From Acetobacteraceae bacterium UBA6159 (GTDB lineage: Bacteria; Pseudomonadota; Alphaproteobacteria; Acetobacterales; Acetobacteraceae): a stretch of 20,081 nucleotides of DNA. The first letter of the stretch is position 1, and every line of letters starts with the position of its first letter. The position numbers were made by a program, and so were the translations under genes. Location of the stretch: the NCBI GenBank assembly GCA_002422345.1, contig DIUL01000084.1:1-20081 (forward strand), given 5' to 3'. Positions 1-7,879 of this stretch are shown piece after piece. A model generated the notes under the pieces. The model saw nothing but the letters and a program-made list of their open reading frames with translations, was not told the DNA's origin and did not search any database.

Positions 1-1791
1 GTCAGCGTTGAACAGCCGTGGTTCCATGGCCTTGATCTGGAGGGCGAGGTACTTCGAATTGATCCGGCATTGCGCCAGACCGCCGGCGATGAACCACACG
101 CCTTCCTGCGGCGTGCGCTTGAACATGTTGCTCAGTTCCCCATCCGGGCCGATGCCCCAGACCGGGCCGATACGATCCGCCACTTCCTCACCCAGGGCGC
201 GCCGGACGAGTTCCTTCTGCGGATAGTAGCCGGTGGCCAGGACGACGACGTCGGCGGGAACCGTGGTCCCGTCCTTCAGCAGCGCGCCCTCGGCGGTGAA
301 ACGTTCGATCCGGTCATACTGCAACAGGCCGAGTTCGCCCTTGATCATCAGGGCGGAGCTGCCGGCATCCAGGTTGTATCCGCCGCCGCGGCGGAAATAC
401 TTCATCTGGTGACCGGTCTCGTCCTCTCCGATATCGAACTTGAAGCCGATGCCCTTGAGGCCTTCGATCATCTCCCTATCAAGTTCCATCATGCGCTGTG
501 TCACCGTCTTGTAAGCCTTGGTGATCAGCGTCGGCGTCGCAGAGGAAACGATCAGGTCACAATCCTCGAGCGGCGGGCCTTCGTCCCAGATCGCTTCGTT
601 CAGCCGGGCGCTCGGATCAATCGAAACGACCGTGGTGGAGCCGCGCTGGATCAGCGTCGTGTTCACGCCATGGCTGTGAAGGTCGAGCGCGATGTCGTTC
701 GCGCTGCTGCCCGTGCCCATGATGACCGCGTTCTTTCCGGTCCAGGCCGCGCCGCTGTCGAAGCCTTCGGAATGGACGACCTCTCCCTTGAAGTCTTCCA
801 GGCCCGGGAGGTCGGGGATGAAGGGATAGCTGCTGACGCCGTTGGCGAAGACGATGTGGCGGGGCTTCACCACCCGCTCGGTCCCATCGGCGTGCTTTAG
901 CTGGGCGGTCCAGGTCTTGGTCTTCTCGTCCCACGTGCCGGCGACGAACTCGGTGTTCGTCCAGCAGTTGATTTCCATGGCATCGGCGTAGAACTCGAAC
1001 CAGTTCCCCAGCATGTCCTTGGGGATGTATTTCGGCCAGGTCGGCGGAAATTCCATGTAGGGCAGGTGGTTGAGGTGGATCGAGTTGTGAAGCGCCAGCG
1101 AGTGGTAGCGCTTGCGCCAGCTATCGCCGATGCGGGGCCACTTCTCGACCAGCAGGGTGTCGACGCCAAGTTGATTCAGCCGAGCGGCGATGGAGAGCCC
1201 GGCCTGGGCGCCGCCGACGACGAGAACGGTGGGTTCATGATCGGTATAGGCCTGGGCCTTGCGGCGCACGTCCACCCAGTTGTCGCCGCCGAAGTTCCGC
1301 GAATAGGCGGCGCCGGTCGGGCGGTTGTCGCCGATCCTCTCCTCGTGGCCCGTCAGGGATTCCAGCGTGGTGGAGATGAGCCACGCCTTCAAGTCCTCGG
1401 AGCCATCGGCCGCGGGCGAGAGGCGGATGATGCCGGCGCCCTGGCCCTCGGCGGTTGTGAACTCGAAGATCGCCTCGACGCAATCGATGCCGAGGCGGCG
1501 GACGTTGCGGGGCGGCTTGCGGCCGGCCGGCAGGTGGAAGCCCTGCGCGCTGGTGTGGCCCTGTTCGTCCGCAAGGCGCTCGGCCAGCGCGTCCCGTCCC
1601 TCGACAGGGGTCAGGTGCCAGGTAAAGGCCAGGATGTCGCGCCAATGGGAGTCCGCATGAAACAGATCGGCGATCTTCGCCGGATCACGCGACACCAACG
1701 CGGTTTCAAAGGCCGTCAGCCAACGGATTGCGGCACGGCGGGCGCGTTCCGCTTGTTGGAACTCATGAAAGGATTGATCGAAATCGTCCAT
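1..1791 (-). CDS. Flavin-containing monooxygenase with N-terminal NTF2/SnoaL-like domain (3' end cut off)
   Basis: FAD- and NAD(P)H-dependent monooxygenase of the flavin-containing/Baeyer-Villiger group, expected in the cytoplasm; substrate unknown. 597 codons are present with no stop, so the C-terminus lies beyond the left edge; relatives are about 600 residues, so little is missing. Residues 1-150 look like an NTF2/SnoaL-type domain (LFHADSHWRDILAF at 43-56). The first dinucleotide-binding loop is VVGGAQAG at 191-198. An FMO/BVMO-type fingerprint, FKGEVVHSEGF, sits at 334-344 with Phe as the last residue; the NADPH loop GTGSSAN is at 359-365 and the ATGY motif at 519-522. The ATG at 1791 follows AAAGAGG at a good distance. 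It lies 96 nt downstream of tarD on the same strand and may be co-transcribed with it. Family assignment is firm; whether it hydroxylates or performs Baeyer-Villiger oxidation is open. Confidence 0.9.
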   Translation of the reverse strand, partial: MDDFDQSFHEFQQAERARRAAIRWLTAFETALVSRDPAKIADLFHADSHWRDILAFTWHLTPVEGRDALAERLADEQGHTSAQGFHLPAGRKPPRNVRRLGIDCVEAIFEFTTAEGQGAGIIRLSPAADGSEDLKAWLISTTLESLTGHEERIGDNRPTGAAYSRNFGGDNWVDVRRKAQAYTDHEPTVLVVGGAQAGLSIAARLNQLGVDTLLVEKWPRIGDSWRKRYHSLALHNSIHLNHLPYMEFPPTWPKYIPKDMLGNWFEFYADAMEINCWTNTEFVAGTWDEKTKTWTAQLKHADGTERVVKPRHIVFANGVSSYPFIPDLPGLEDFKGEVVHSEGFDSGAAWTGKNAVIMGTGSSANDIALDLHSHGVNTTLIQRGSTTVVSIDPSARLNEAIWDEGPPLEDCDLIVSSATPTLITKAYKTVTQRMMELDREMIEGLKGIGFKFDIGEDETGHQMKYFRRGGGYNLDAGSSALMIKGELGLLQYDRIERFTAEGALLKDGTTVPADVVVLATGYYPQKELVRRALGEEVADRIGPVWGIGPDGELSNMFKRTPQEGVWFIAGGLAQCRINSKYLALQIKAMEPRLFNAD

Positions 1792-1813
1792 CTGGAACCT
1801 CTTTCCGCAGCAC

Positions 1814-1828
1814 CGCGCCACAGGCGCG
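1814..1828. other. Perfect 6-bp stem-loop in the tarD-monooxygenase gap
   Basis: CGCGCC and GGCGCG pair around a 3-nt loop in the gap between the tarD stop and the monooxygenase start. No T-run follows on the minus strand, so it is a poor intrinsic terminator. It ends about 23 nt before the monooxygenase ATG and could affect read-through or translation; this is inference only. Confidence 0.35.
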
Positions 1829-1887
1829 TCTGACCAATATCTATAGGCGTGAGGCAGGACAGGTGTCCATGCACACGGCCGGGGCTG

Positions 1888-3051
1888 CTAGGACGCCAGC
1901 GCGCGCATCACCGTGATCAGGTCGGACTTGCCTTCGAAACCAATGCCCGGCAGTTCGGGCATGACGACATGGCCGTTTTCAACCCGCACGCTGTCGGGGA
2001 AACCGCCATAGGGCTGGAACAGGTCCGGGTAGCTCTCGTTGCCGCCCAAACCGAGACCGGCGGCAATGTTCAGGGACATCTGATGCCCGCCATGCGGGAT
2101 GCAACGGGACGGCGACCAGCCGAACTGGTCCAGCACCTTCAGCGTGCGGAGGTATTCGACCAGCCCATAGGACAGGGCGCAGTCGAACTGGAGGTAGTCC
2201 CGGTCCGGCCGCATGCCGCCGTACCGCAGCAGGTTGCGGGCATCCTGGTGGGAGAACAGGTTCTCCCCGGTGGCCATCGGCGCCGGGTAGAATTCCGAAA
2301 GGGCGGCCTGCAGGGCGTAGTCGAGGGGGTCGCCCACTTCCTCGTACCAGAACAGGTTGTAGTCGCGCATCATCTTCGCATAGGCGATGCCGGTTTCGAG
2401 GTCGAAGCGCCCGTTGGCATCGACGGCCAGCCTCGCCTCGGAGCCGATTTCGGTAAGGACGGCTTCGATGCGGGCTTGGTCGTCCCGCAGCGAGGCGCCG
2501 CCGATCTTCATCTTCACGACGTTGTAGCCGCGATCGAGGTAGCCGCGCATTTCGGCGCGCAGGGCGCTGTTGTCCTTACCGGGATAGTAGTAGCCGCCGG
2601 CCGCGTAGACGAAGACCCGGGGATCCGCCTCGCAGTCGTGCCGTTCGGCCAGCAGGCGGAAGAGCGGCTTTTGCTCGATCTTCGCGACCGCGTCCCAGAT
2701 CGCCATGTCCAGCGTGCCGACCGCGACCGAGCGTTCGCCGTGCCCACCCGGCTTTTCGTTCGTCATCATCGCGGCCCAGACCTTGGCCGGGTCGATGTTG
2801 TCGCGTTCGGCGTCCTGCAGGGTCTCGGGCGGGGCATCCAGGATGCGACCGCGAAAACGCTCCCGGATCAGGCCGCCCTGGCCGTAGCGGCCGTTTGAGT
2901 TGAAGCCGTAGCCGACAACCGCGCGCCCGTCCCGCACAACGTCCGTCACCACCGCGACCAGGCTGGTGGTCATCTTGCTGAAATCGATGTAGGCGTTACG
3001 AATGGGAGACGCGATCGGCTGCGTGATCTCCCGGACATCCACGATGCGCAT
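1888..3051 (-). CDS. tarD: D(-)-tartrate dehydratase, enolase superfamily
   Basis: Mg2+-dependent dehydratase of the mandelate racemase/enolase superfamily that converts D(-)-tartrate to oxaloacetate, feeding central metabolism; cytoplasmic. The 387-residue product resembles, almost end to end as I remember it, the characterised Bradyrhizobium D-tartrate dehydratase (about 389 residues). The expected active site is complete: KMK at 180-182 (catalytic Lys182), metal ligands Asp211 (VDANG), Glu237 (WYEE) and Glu263 (TGEN), and His320 (CIPHGGH), each offset by two from the residues I recall for that enzyme. The ATG at 3051 is preferred because AAAGGA lies about 10 nt upstream; an in-frame TTG at 3072 would add seven residues but would place that ribosome site inside the coding region. 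It is divergent from the ABC cassette and followed by the monooxygenase. No tartrate transporter or regulator is adjacent. Confidence 0.93.
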   Translation of the reverse strand: MRIVDVREITQPIASPIRNAYIDFSKMTTSLVAVVTDVVRDGRAVVGYGFNSNGRYGQGGLIRERFRGRILDAPPETLQDAERDNIDPAKVWAAMMTNEKPGGHGERSVAVGTLDMAIWDAVAKIEQKPLFRLLAERHDCEADPRVFVYAAGGYYYPGKDNSALRAEMRGYLDRGYNVVKMKIGGASLRDDQARIEAVLTEIGSEARLAVDANGRFDLETGIAYAKMMRDYNLFWYEEVGDPLDYALQAALSEFYPAPMATGENLFSHQDARNLLRYGGMRPDRDYLQFDCALSYGLVEYLRTLKVLDQFGWSPSRCIPHGGHQMSLNIAAGLGLGGNESYPDLFQPYGGFPDSVRVENGHVVMPELPGIGFEGKSDLITVMRALAS

Positions 3052-3176
3052 GGCGGTCTTATCCTTTATCAAAGGGATGCCGGCACGTTAGGCGTCGGCG
3101 GGCGGAAAGCGGCGGTCACGCATCGCATGCGGGCGGACCGGACAGCAAGAAGGCGTTCGGCGATGCTCGAACCGGC

Positions 3177-3204
3177 TTGCATCCGGCCGCAGTTGCGCTA
3201 TCTG
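3177..3204 (+). promoter_or_regulatory. Possible sigma70-type promoter for the ABC cassette
   Basis: TTGCAT and TATCTG are separated by 16 bp in the 239-bp region between tarD and the ABC ATPase gene, pointing towards the latter. It is the best pair I found by eye, but in high-GC DNA such matches are weak evidence. Confidence 0.25.
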
Positions 3205-3233
3205 CCCCTGGCCGGGGCAGCCCGAACAGGATC

Positions 3234-3284
3234 CCTCCCTACTGGGAGGCCCAATGGGAGCCCCCACTGGGAGAACCGGAGAGG
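3234..3284 (+). promoter_or_regulatory. Leader with CCTCCC element, three TGGGAG repeats and the Shine-Dalgarno site
   Basis: CCTCCC (3234-3239) can fold onto GGGAGG (3244-3249) through a 4-nt loop. TGGGAG recurs within ACTGGGAG at 3241, AATGGGAG at 3253 and ACTGGGAG at 3266, spaced 12 and 13 bp. The working ribosome site GGAGAGG (3278-3284) is 6 nt before the TTG start at 3291. The repeats are decoy-like Shine-Dalgarno sequences; a role in translation control is inference. Confidence 0.4.
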
Positions 3285-3290
3285 TGAGCA

Positions 3291-4052
3291 TTGCCTTCCG
3301 TCAATGAGGCCACGTTGATCGAGATCAACGGGCTAACCAAGAAGTTCGGCCGCTTCACCGCGGTTGATAACGTGTCCTTCCGCGTCGCCAAGGGAGAGGT
3401 CCTCGGCTTCCTGGGTCCCAACGGGGCCGGGAAATCCACGACCATGCGGATGCTGGCCGGGTTCATGATCCCAACCGCCGGCACCGCCCGCATCTGCGGC
3501 CATGATGTGCAGACGGATGGGGTCGCCGCGCGCCGGCTGCTGGGTTTCCTGCCCGAGGGCGCGCCGACCTATCCGGAAATGTCCGTCACCGGCTTCCTGG
3601 CGTTCTGCGCCAAGATCCGAGGCTTTTCCGGCCGCGACCTGGAAAACCGCATCCAGACCGCGATCGACCGCACGCAATTGCAGGGCGTCCGGTTGCAGCC
3701 GGTCGAGACCCTGTCCAAGGGCTTCAAGCGCCGCGTCGGCCTGGCGCAGGCGCTGCTGCACGATCCGCCCGTGCTGGTGCTGGACGAACCGACCGACGGC
3801 CTGGACCCGAACCAGAAGTTCGAGGTGCGGAAGCTGATCCGGGAAATGGCGCCAGACAAGGCGATCGTGATCTCCACCCATATCCTGGAGGAGGTCGACG
3901 CAGTCTGCACACGCGCCATCATCATCGCCGGCGGCCGGGTGGTCGCCGACGCGACTCCGGCCGAACTGGAACGCCGCCACCCGTCCGGGAAGCTGGACGA
4001 CGTGTTCCGGCAACTGACGCTCCCCGGCCAGAAATCAAAGGACGCGGCGTAG
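3291..4052 (+). CDS. ABC transporter ATPase, GldA-like (ABC-2 export type)
   Basis: ATP-hydrolysing subunit of an ABC-2 type membrane complex; 253 residues. All nucleotide-binding motifs are present: Walker A GPNGAGKST (42-50), the ABC signature as the variant LSKGFKRRVG (141-150), Walker B VLVLDEPT (161-168), D-loop GLDP (170-173) and the switch His at 197 (STH). The start is a TTG, chosen because GGAGAGG lies 6 nt upstream and no better in-frame start is seen. It is the first gene of a four-gene unit; the permease begins 2 nt after its stop, so the two are almost certainly translated together. Resemblance to GldA/NosF-type ATPases and the gene order point to a Gld-like complex, but gliding itself is not implied. 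The cargo is unknown. Confidence 0.93.
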   Translation: MPSVNEATLIEINGLTKKFGRFTAVDNVSFRVAKGEVLGFLGPNGAGKSTTMRMLAGFMIPTAGTARICGHDVQTDGVAARRLLGFLPEGAPTYPEMSVTGFLAFCAKIRGFSGRDLENRIQTAIDRTQLQGVRLQPVETLSKGFKRRVGLAQALLHDPPVLVLDEPTDGLDPNQKFEVRKLIREMAPDKAIVISTHILEEVDAVCTRAIIIAGGRVVADATPAELERRHPSGKLDDVFRQLTLPGQKSKDAA

Positions 4053-4054
4053 CC

Positions 4055-4786
4055 ATGCGCGCCATCTCGATCATCGCCGGACGGGAACTCGCGGCCTATT
4101 TCGCGACCCCCGTCGCCACCGTGTTCATCGTCATCTTCCTGGTCCTGCAAGGGTCGATGACCTTCAACCTCGGCAATTTCTTCGATCGCGGCCAGGCCGA
4201 CCTGAGCCCGTTCTTCACCTTCATCCCCTGGGTCTTCCTGCTGCTGGTCCCCGCGATCACGATGCGGCTCTGGGCCGAGGAACGGCGGCAGGGCACGATC
4301 GAGCTGCTGCTGACCCTGCCGATCACGCAGGGCCAGGCCGTGGTGGGCAAGTTCCTGGCGGCCTGGGCGTTCTGCGCCATCGCGCTGGCGCTGACCTTCC
4401 CCTTCATCATCACCGTCAACATGCTGGGGGAGCCGGACAATGGCGTAATCGCCGCCGGCTATCTGGGCGCTTTGCTGGTGGCCGGCGCGTTCCTCGCGAT
4501 CGGGTCGGCGGCTTCCGCCGTCACGCGGAACCAGGTGATCGCCTTCGTCCTGGCGGTGGCGCTGTGCTTCGTGTTCGCCGTCGCCTCCTACCCGCTGGTG
4601 ACCGAGTTCCTGTCGCGCAACACGCCGATCCTGGCCGAGGTCGCGCGCCGCATCGCGGTGCTGGATCGCTACCAGGCCTTCACGCGCGGCATCATATCGG
4701 CCCGCGACCTGGTGTTCTTCGCCACGTTCATCGGGTTCTTCCTGTTCCTGAATACCGTGCTTGTCGATCAACGGAAGACGGACTGA
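4055..4786 (+). CDS. ABC-2 family permease, GldF-like
   Basis: Integral inner-membrane subunit of the same ABC complex; 243 residues with about six hydrophobic segments (roughly residues 10-32, 50-70, 100-122, 130-150, 158-180 and 214-234). The segment EERRQGTIELLLTLPIT after the second membrane span is the typical ABC-2 permease motif following the coupling region. ATG follows the ATPase stop by 2 nt, and the next gene starts 4 nt after its own stop, so this is an operon. It is expected to form the membrane channel or pulling unit with the preceding ATPase. Substrate cannot be told from sequence. Confidence 0.9.
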   Translation: MRAISIIAGRELAAYFATPVATVFIVIFLVLQGSMTFNLGNFFDRGQADLSPFFTFIPWVFLLLVPAITMRLWAEERRQGTIELLLTLPITQGQAVVGKFLAAWAFCAIALALTFPFIITVNMLGEPDNGVIAAGYLGALLVAGAFLAIGSAASAVTRNQVIAFVLAVALCFVFAVASYPLVTEFLSRNTPILAEVARRIAVLDRYQAFTRGIISARDLVFFATFIGFFLFLNTVLVDQRKTD

Positions 4787-4790
4787 GACC

Positions 4791-6692
4791 ATGCGACGCC
4801 TCACGTTTTCCATCATCGGTGTCATCGCCGCCCTGGCGATTGCCGTCGGCATCAACATGTTCGCGGATGCGCGCCTGGTCGGCACACAGCTCGACCTGAC
4901 CAAGGGCGGCCTCTACACGCTGTCCGACGGGACCCGGAAGATCCTGTCCGGCTTGAAGGAGCCGATCACGCTGCGGCTGTTCTACTCCCGCCGCCTGGGC
5001 GCCACCGTGCCGGTGTACGGGGGATATGCCGACCAGGTGAGGGAGATGCTGCAACGCTACGCCCAGGTGGCGGACGGCCGCATCAAGCTCGAATTCTATG
5101 ACCCCGAGCCGTTCAGCGACACCGAGGATCGCGCCGTCGCCTATGGCCTGCAGGGTATCCCGGTCGACCAGGGCGGCACGCAGATCTATTTCGGCCTGGC
5201 CGGCACGAACCTGCAGGACGATGAACGGACGATCGCCTTCTTCCAGACCGAGCGGCAGCGCTTCCTGGAATTCGACCTGACCAAGCTGGTCTATGAACTG
5301 TCCAACCCCAAGCGCCCGGTCATCGGCGTCATGTCGTCCCTGCCGCTGGATGGCGATCCGCGCATGATGATGATGAGCCGCGGGCAAGGTCCGGCCGGGC
5401 AGCCCTATGCCTCCACCATGCTGCTGCGGCAGACCAACAGCGTGCAGACGATCGCGACCGATGTGCAGGTGATCCCGCCCGAGGTCGAGGTCCTGCTGGT
5501 CGCGCAGGCGCAGAACCTGCCGGACGCCACCCAGTATGCCGTCGACCAGTTCGTCATGCGCGGCGGGCGGCTGATGGCCATGGTCGATCCCTGGAGCGAG
5601 GCGACCGCCGCCACGCCATCCCAGACCGGCCAGCCGCCGACCGACACCAGTTCCAACCTTAAGAAGCTGTTCGACGCCTGGGGGATCGAGTTCGACACCT
5701 CCCAGATCGTCGGCGACCTGACCGGCGCCTGGCGCGTCCGCGCCGGGCCGGAGGATAAGAACCAGGCCGTCAACTACGTCGCCTGGTTCAACATCCGCGA
5801 CGGCGTGAACCACGACGACCCCGCGACGGTCGATCTGGGTCAGGTGGGCGTGGCCTCGGCCGGGTTCCTGCGCAAGGCGGACAAGGCCGACATCACCTTC
5901 ACCCCGCTGCTGAGCACCAGCGCCCGCTCGGGCCTGATATCGGTGGACCAGGTGAAGCAGCCTCGTCCCGTGCAGATGCTGGCGGACTTCAAGCCGGACG
6001 GGACCTCCCGCGTTGTCGCGGCCCGGGTGCGCGGCACGCTGAAATCGGCCTTCGACGGCCCGCCGCCCCTGGCCGAGGGCCAGACCCGCGCCGAGAACCT
6101 GCCCGCCCACAAGGCGCAGACCGATGGGGCCGCCAACATGGTCATCGTCGCGGACACCGACATCCTGGCCGACCGGTTCTGGGTCCGCGTCTCCGACTTC
6201 TTCGGCCAGCAGCAGGCGATGCCCTTCGCCGACAACGGGCCCTTCCTCGCCAACCTGATCGGCACGCTCGCCGGCGGTGACGCGCTGATCGGCCTGCGGT
6301 CGCGCGGGGACACCAACCGGCCCTTCACCCTGGTGCAGGAAATGCAGGCGGATGCCGAGGCGAAGTTCCGCCAGACCGAACAAGGGCTGACCAAGCACCT
6401 GGAAGAGGTCGAGAAGAAACTCCGCGGCCTGCGTTCGGGCGGCGGAGAGGGCAGCAAGACCGAAGCCGTGATCACCGCCGAACAGCGCGCCGCGATCGAT
6501 GAGGCCCGCAAGGACATCGTCGACACCCGCCGCCAGTTGCGCGCGGTGCAGTTGGAACTGAACCGCGACATCTCCAGCCTCGACGCCGCGCTGAAGGTGT
6601 TCACGATCGTGCTGGTGCCGGCGCTTCTGACGATCGTGGCCATCATCCTGGCCCTGGTGCAGCGCGGCCGGCGCGCGAGGGCACGGGCATGA
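4791..6692 (+). CDS. GldG-like ABC-associated membrane protein
   Basis: Accessory component of GldFG-type ABC systems; 633 residues. One N-terminal membrane span (residues 7-26) and one C-terminal span (about 600-625) enclose a large extracytoplasmic region. The opening DLTKGGLYTLSDGTRKIL is typical of the family, and the middle carries the domain related to intraflagellar-transport/GldG proteins. Residues about 510-590 are charged and heptad-like, probably coiled coil. ATG 4791 is preferred: an in-frame start at 4761 would overlap the permease by 26 nt, whereas 4791 sits 4 nt after its stop. No enzymatic motif is seen; the role in the complex is inferred from family and position. Confidence 0.85.
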   Translation: MRRLTFSIIGVIAALAIAVGINMFADARLVGTQLDLTKGGLYTLSDGTRKILSGLKEPITLRLFYSRRLGATVPVYGGYADQVREMLQRYAQVADGRIKLEFYDPEPFSDTEDRAVAYGLQGIPVDQGGTQIYFGLAGTNLQDDERTIAFFQTERQRFLEFDLTKLVYELSNPKRPVIGVMSSLPLDGDPRMMMMSRGQGPAGQPYASTMLLRQTNSVQTIATDVQVIPPEVEVLLVAQAQNLPDATQYAVDQFVMRGGRLMAMVDPWSEATAATPSQTGQPPTDTSSNLKKLFDAWGIEFDTSQIVGDLTGAWRVRAGPEDKNQAVNYVAWFNIRDGVNHDDPATVDLGQVGVASAGFLRKADKADITFTPLLSTSARSGLISVDQVKQPRPVQMLADFKPDGTSRVVAARVRGTLKSAFDGPPPLAEGQTRAENLPAHKAQTDGAANMVIVADTDILADRFWVRVSDFFGQQQAMPFADNGPFLANLIGTLAGGDALIGLRSRGDTNRPFTLVQEMQADAEAKFRQTEQGLTKHLEEVEKKLRGLRSGGGEGSKTEAVITAEQRAAIDEARKDIVDTRRQLRAVQLELNRDISSLDAALKVFTIVLVPALLTIVAIILALVQRGRRARARA

Positions 6693-6726
6693 TGGCTGGC
6701 CTTCCGATCCCCCGAGGACTCCCGCT

Positions 6727-7830
6727 ATGACCCCGCGCACGCTTTCGATCCTGGTCGTTGTCGGTGCCGTTGCCCTGGGTGGCGGCTGGTATTTCGGCTC
6801 CGCCACCAAGCCGGCCCAGCAGGTCGCGATCGACTCCGGGACGCTGATGTTCCCCAATCTGGCGCCCCGGCTGAAGGACGCCGCGAAGATCGAGATCGTC
6901 AGCCAGGGCAAGACGACCACGCTGGTGCTGGCCGACGGGCGCTGGGGGCTGGCCGATCGCGGCGGCTATCCGATCCTGGACACCAAGCTGCGCGGCATGC
7001 TGACCGCGCTGACCGAGCTGCGGCTGCTCGAACCCCGCACCTCTGACGCCGAACAGCTTCGCCGGCTGGGAGTGGAAGAACCGGACGCCAATGACTCCAA
7101 GTCCAGCCTGCTTCGGCTGCTGGATGGGTCGGGCAAGCCGATCCTGTCGATCATCACCGGCCATCGTCGGGTGCGCGCACAGGCGAAGGTCCCCGAGCAG
7201 ATCTATATCCGCCGTCCCGGGGAGGCCCAGGCCTGGCTGGCCGAGGGCGCGTTGCAGGTCGATGCCGACCCGCAGCTCTGGCTGGATCGCGATGTCATGA
7301 ACATCGACAGCAAGCGCATCGCCGGGGCGGTCATCACCCGGGATGGGCAGACGCTGACGCTCGCCCGCAAGGACGATAAGCTGGACGTCACCGACCCGGC
7401 CGATCACCCGCCGCTGGACGACTATCGCGTGGAAGATGTCGGGCGAGCATTTGAGCACGTGACGTTCCAGGACGTGCAGCCGAACAGCACGCCCGTGGGC
7501 GACGAAATCGGACGCGGCGTGTTCACCACGACCGATGGGCTGACCATCACGGCGACCGTCTTCAAGGCGGAAAAGGACATCCTGGCGCGGTTCGCGGTCA
7601 CCAGCGACGACAAGGCCAAGGAAGAAGCACAGACGCTCACCACTCGCCTCGGGAACTGGACCTATCAGCTTGGCGCGTGGAAAGAAAAGGCGTTGGTGCC
7701 GACGCTGGCCGACCTGAAGAAGGCCGAAGCGATACCGCCCGCCGCCGAAACGCCGCCCGCCCCGGTCGGTGCGACAACCGAGGCTCCGGCGGAAACCCCG
7801 GCCCCCGCGGGCGACGCTACAAAGCCGTAG
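6727..7830 (+). CDS. DUF4340 domain protein, last gene of the Gld-like ABC unit
   Basis: A 367-residue membrane-anchored protein with an N-terminal hydrophobic segment (about residues 5-24, ILVVVGAVALGGGWYFGSA) and a periplasmic body matching DUF4340 proteins, which commonly follow gldG-like genes. Typical elements are the DGRWGLADRGGYPILDTKLRGML stretch near residues 57-80 and a later repeat of similar two-layer domains. The C-terminal 30 residues are a Pro/Ala/Glu-rich tail. ATG is preceded by GAGGA at 8 nt, and the gene begins 34 nt after the gldG-like stop. Function is unknown beyond the association. Confidence 0.82.
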   Translation: MTPRTLSILVVVGAVALGGGWYFGSATKPAQQVAIDSGTLMFPNLAPRLKDAAKIEIVSQGKTTTLVLADGRWGLADRGGYPILDTKLRGMLTALTELRLLEPRTSDAEQLRRLGVEEPDANDSKSSLLRLLDGSGKPILSIITGHRRVRAQAKVPEQIYIRRPGEAQAWLAEGALQVDADPQLWLDRDVMNIDSKRIAGAVITRDGQTLTLARKDDKLDVTDPADHPPLDDYRVEDVGRAFEHVTFQDVQPNSTPVGDEIGRGVFTTTDGLTITATVFKAEKDILARFAVTSDDKAKEEAQTLTTRLGNWTYQLGAWKEKALVPTLADLKKAEAIPPAAETPPAPVGATTEAPAETPAPAGDATKP

Positions 7831-7836
7831 CCGCCG

Positions 7837-7861
7837 CCCCAGGGGAGAGCCCCGGTTGGGG
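7837..7861. terminator. Weak GC-rich hairpin region between convergent genes
   Basis: Alternating CCCC and GGGG blocks (7837-7840, 7842-7845, 7850-7853, 7858-7861) allow competing 4-bp stems in the 49-bp gap between the DUF4340 gene and the convergent binding-protein gene. There is no T-run; a termination role is inferred mainly from position. Confidence 0.3.
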
Positions 7862-7879
7862 AGCCCGGTCGAGAGCCGG

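Noticed and set aside
70..2898. Plus-strand open frames opposite the monooxygenase and tarD
   Set aside because: Both minus-strand proteins have complete family motifs; the plus frames have none.
3241..3273. Short regular repeats as a CRISPR remnant
   Set aside because: The units are 8 bp with 4-5 bp gaps, far too short for repeats and spacers, and there are no cas genes.
3569..4903. 444-codon minus-strand open frame opposite the ATPase and permease genes
   Set aside because: It spans the junctions of real genes on the other strand and has no ribosome site or family features.
4728..6920. 730-codon open frame on the minus strand opposite the GldG-like gene
   Set aside because: It is antisense to a well-supported gene, with biased low-complexity translation typical of high-GC shadow frames and no family resemblance.
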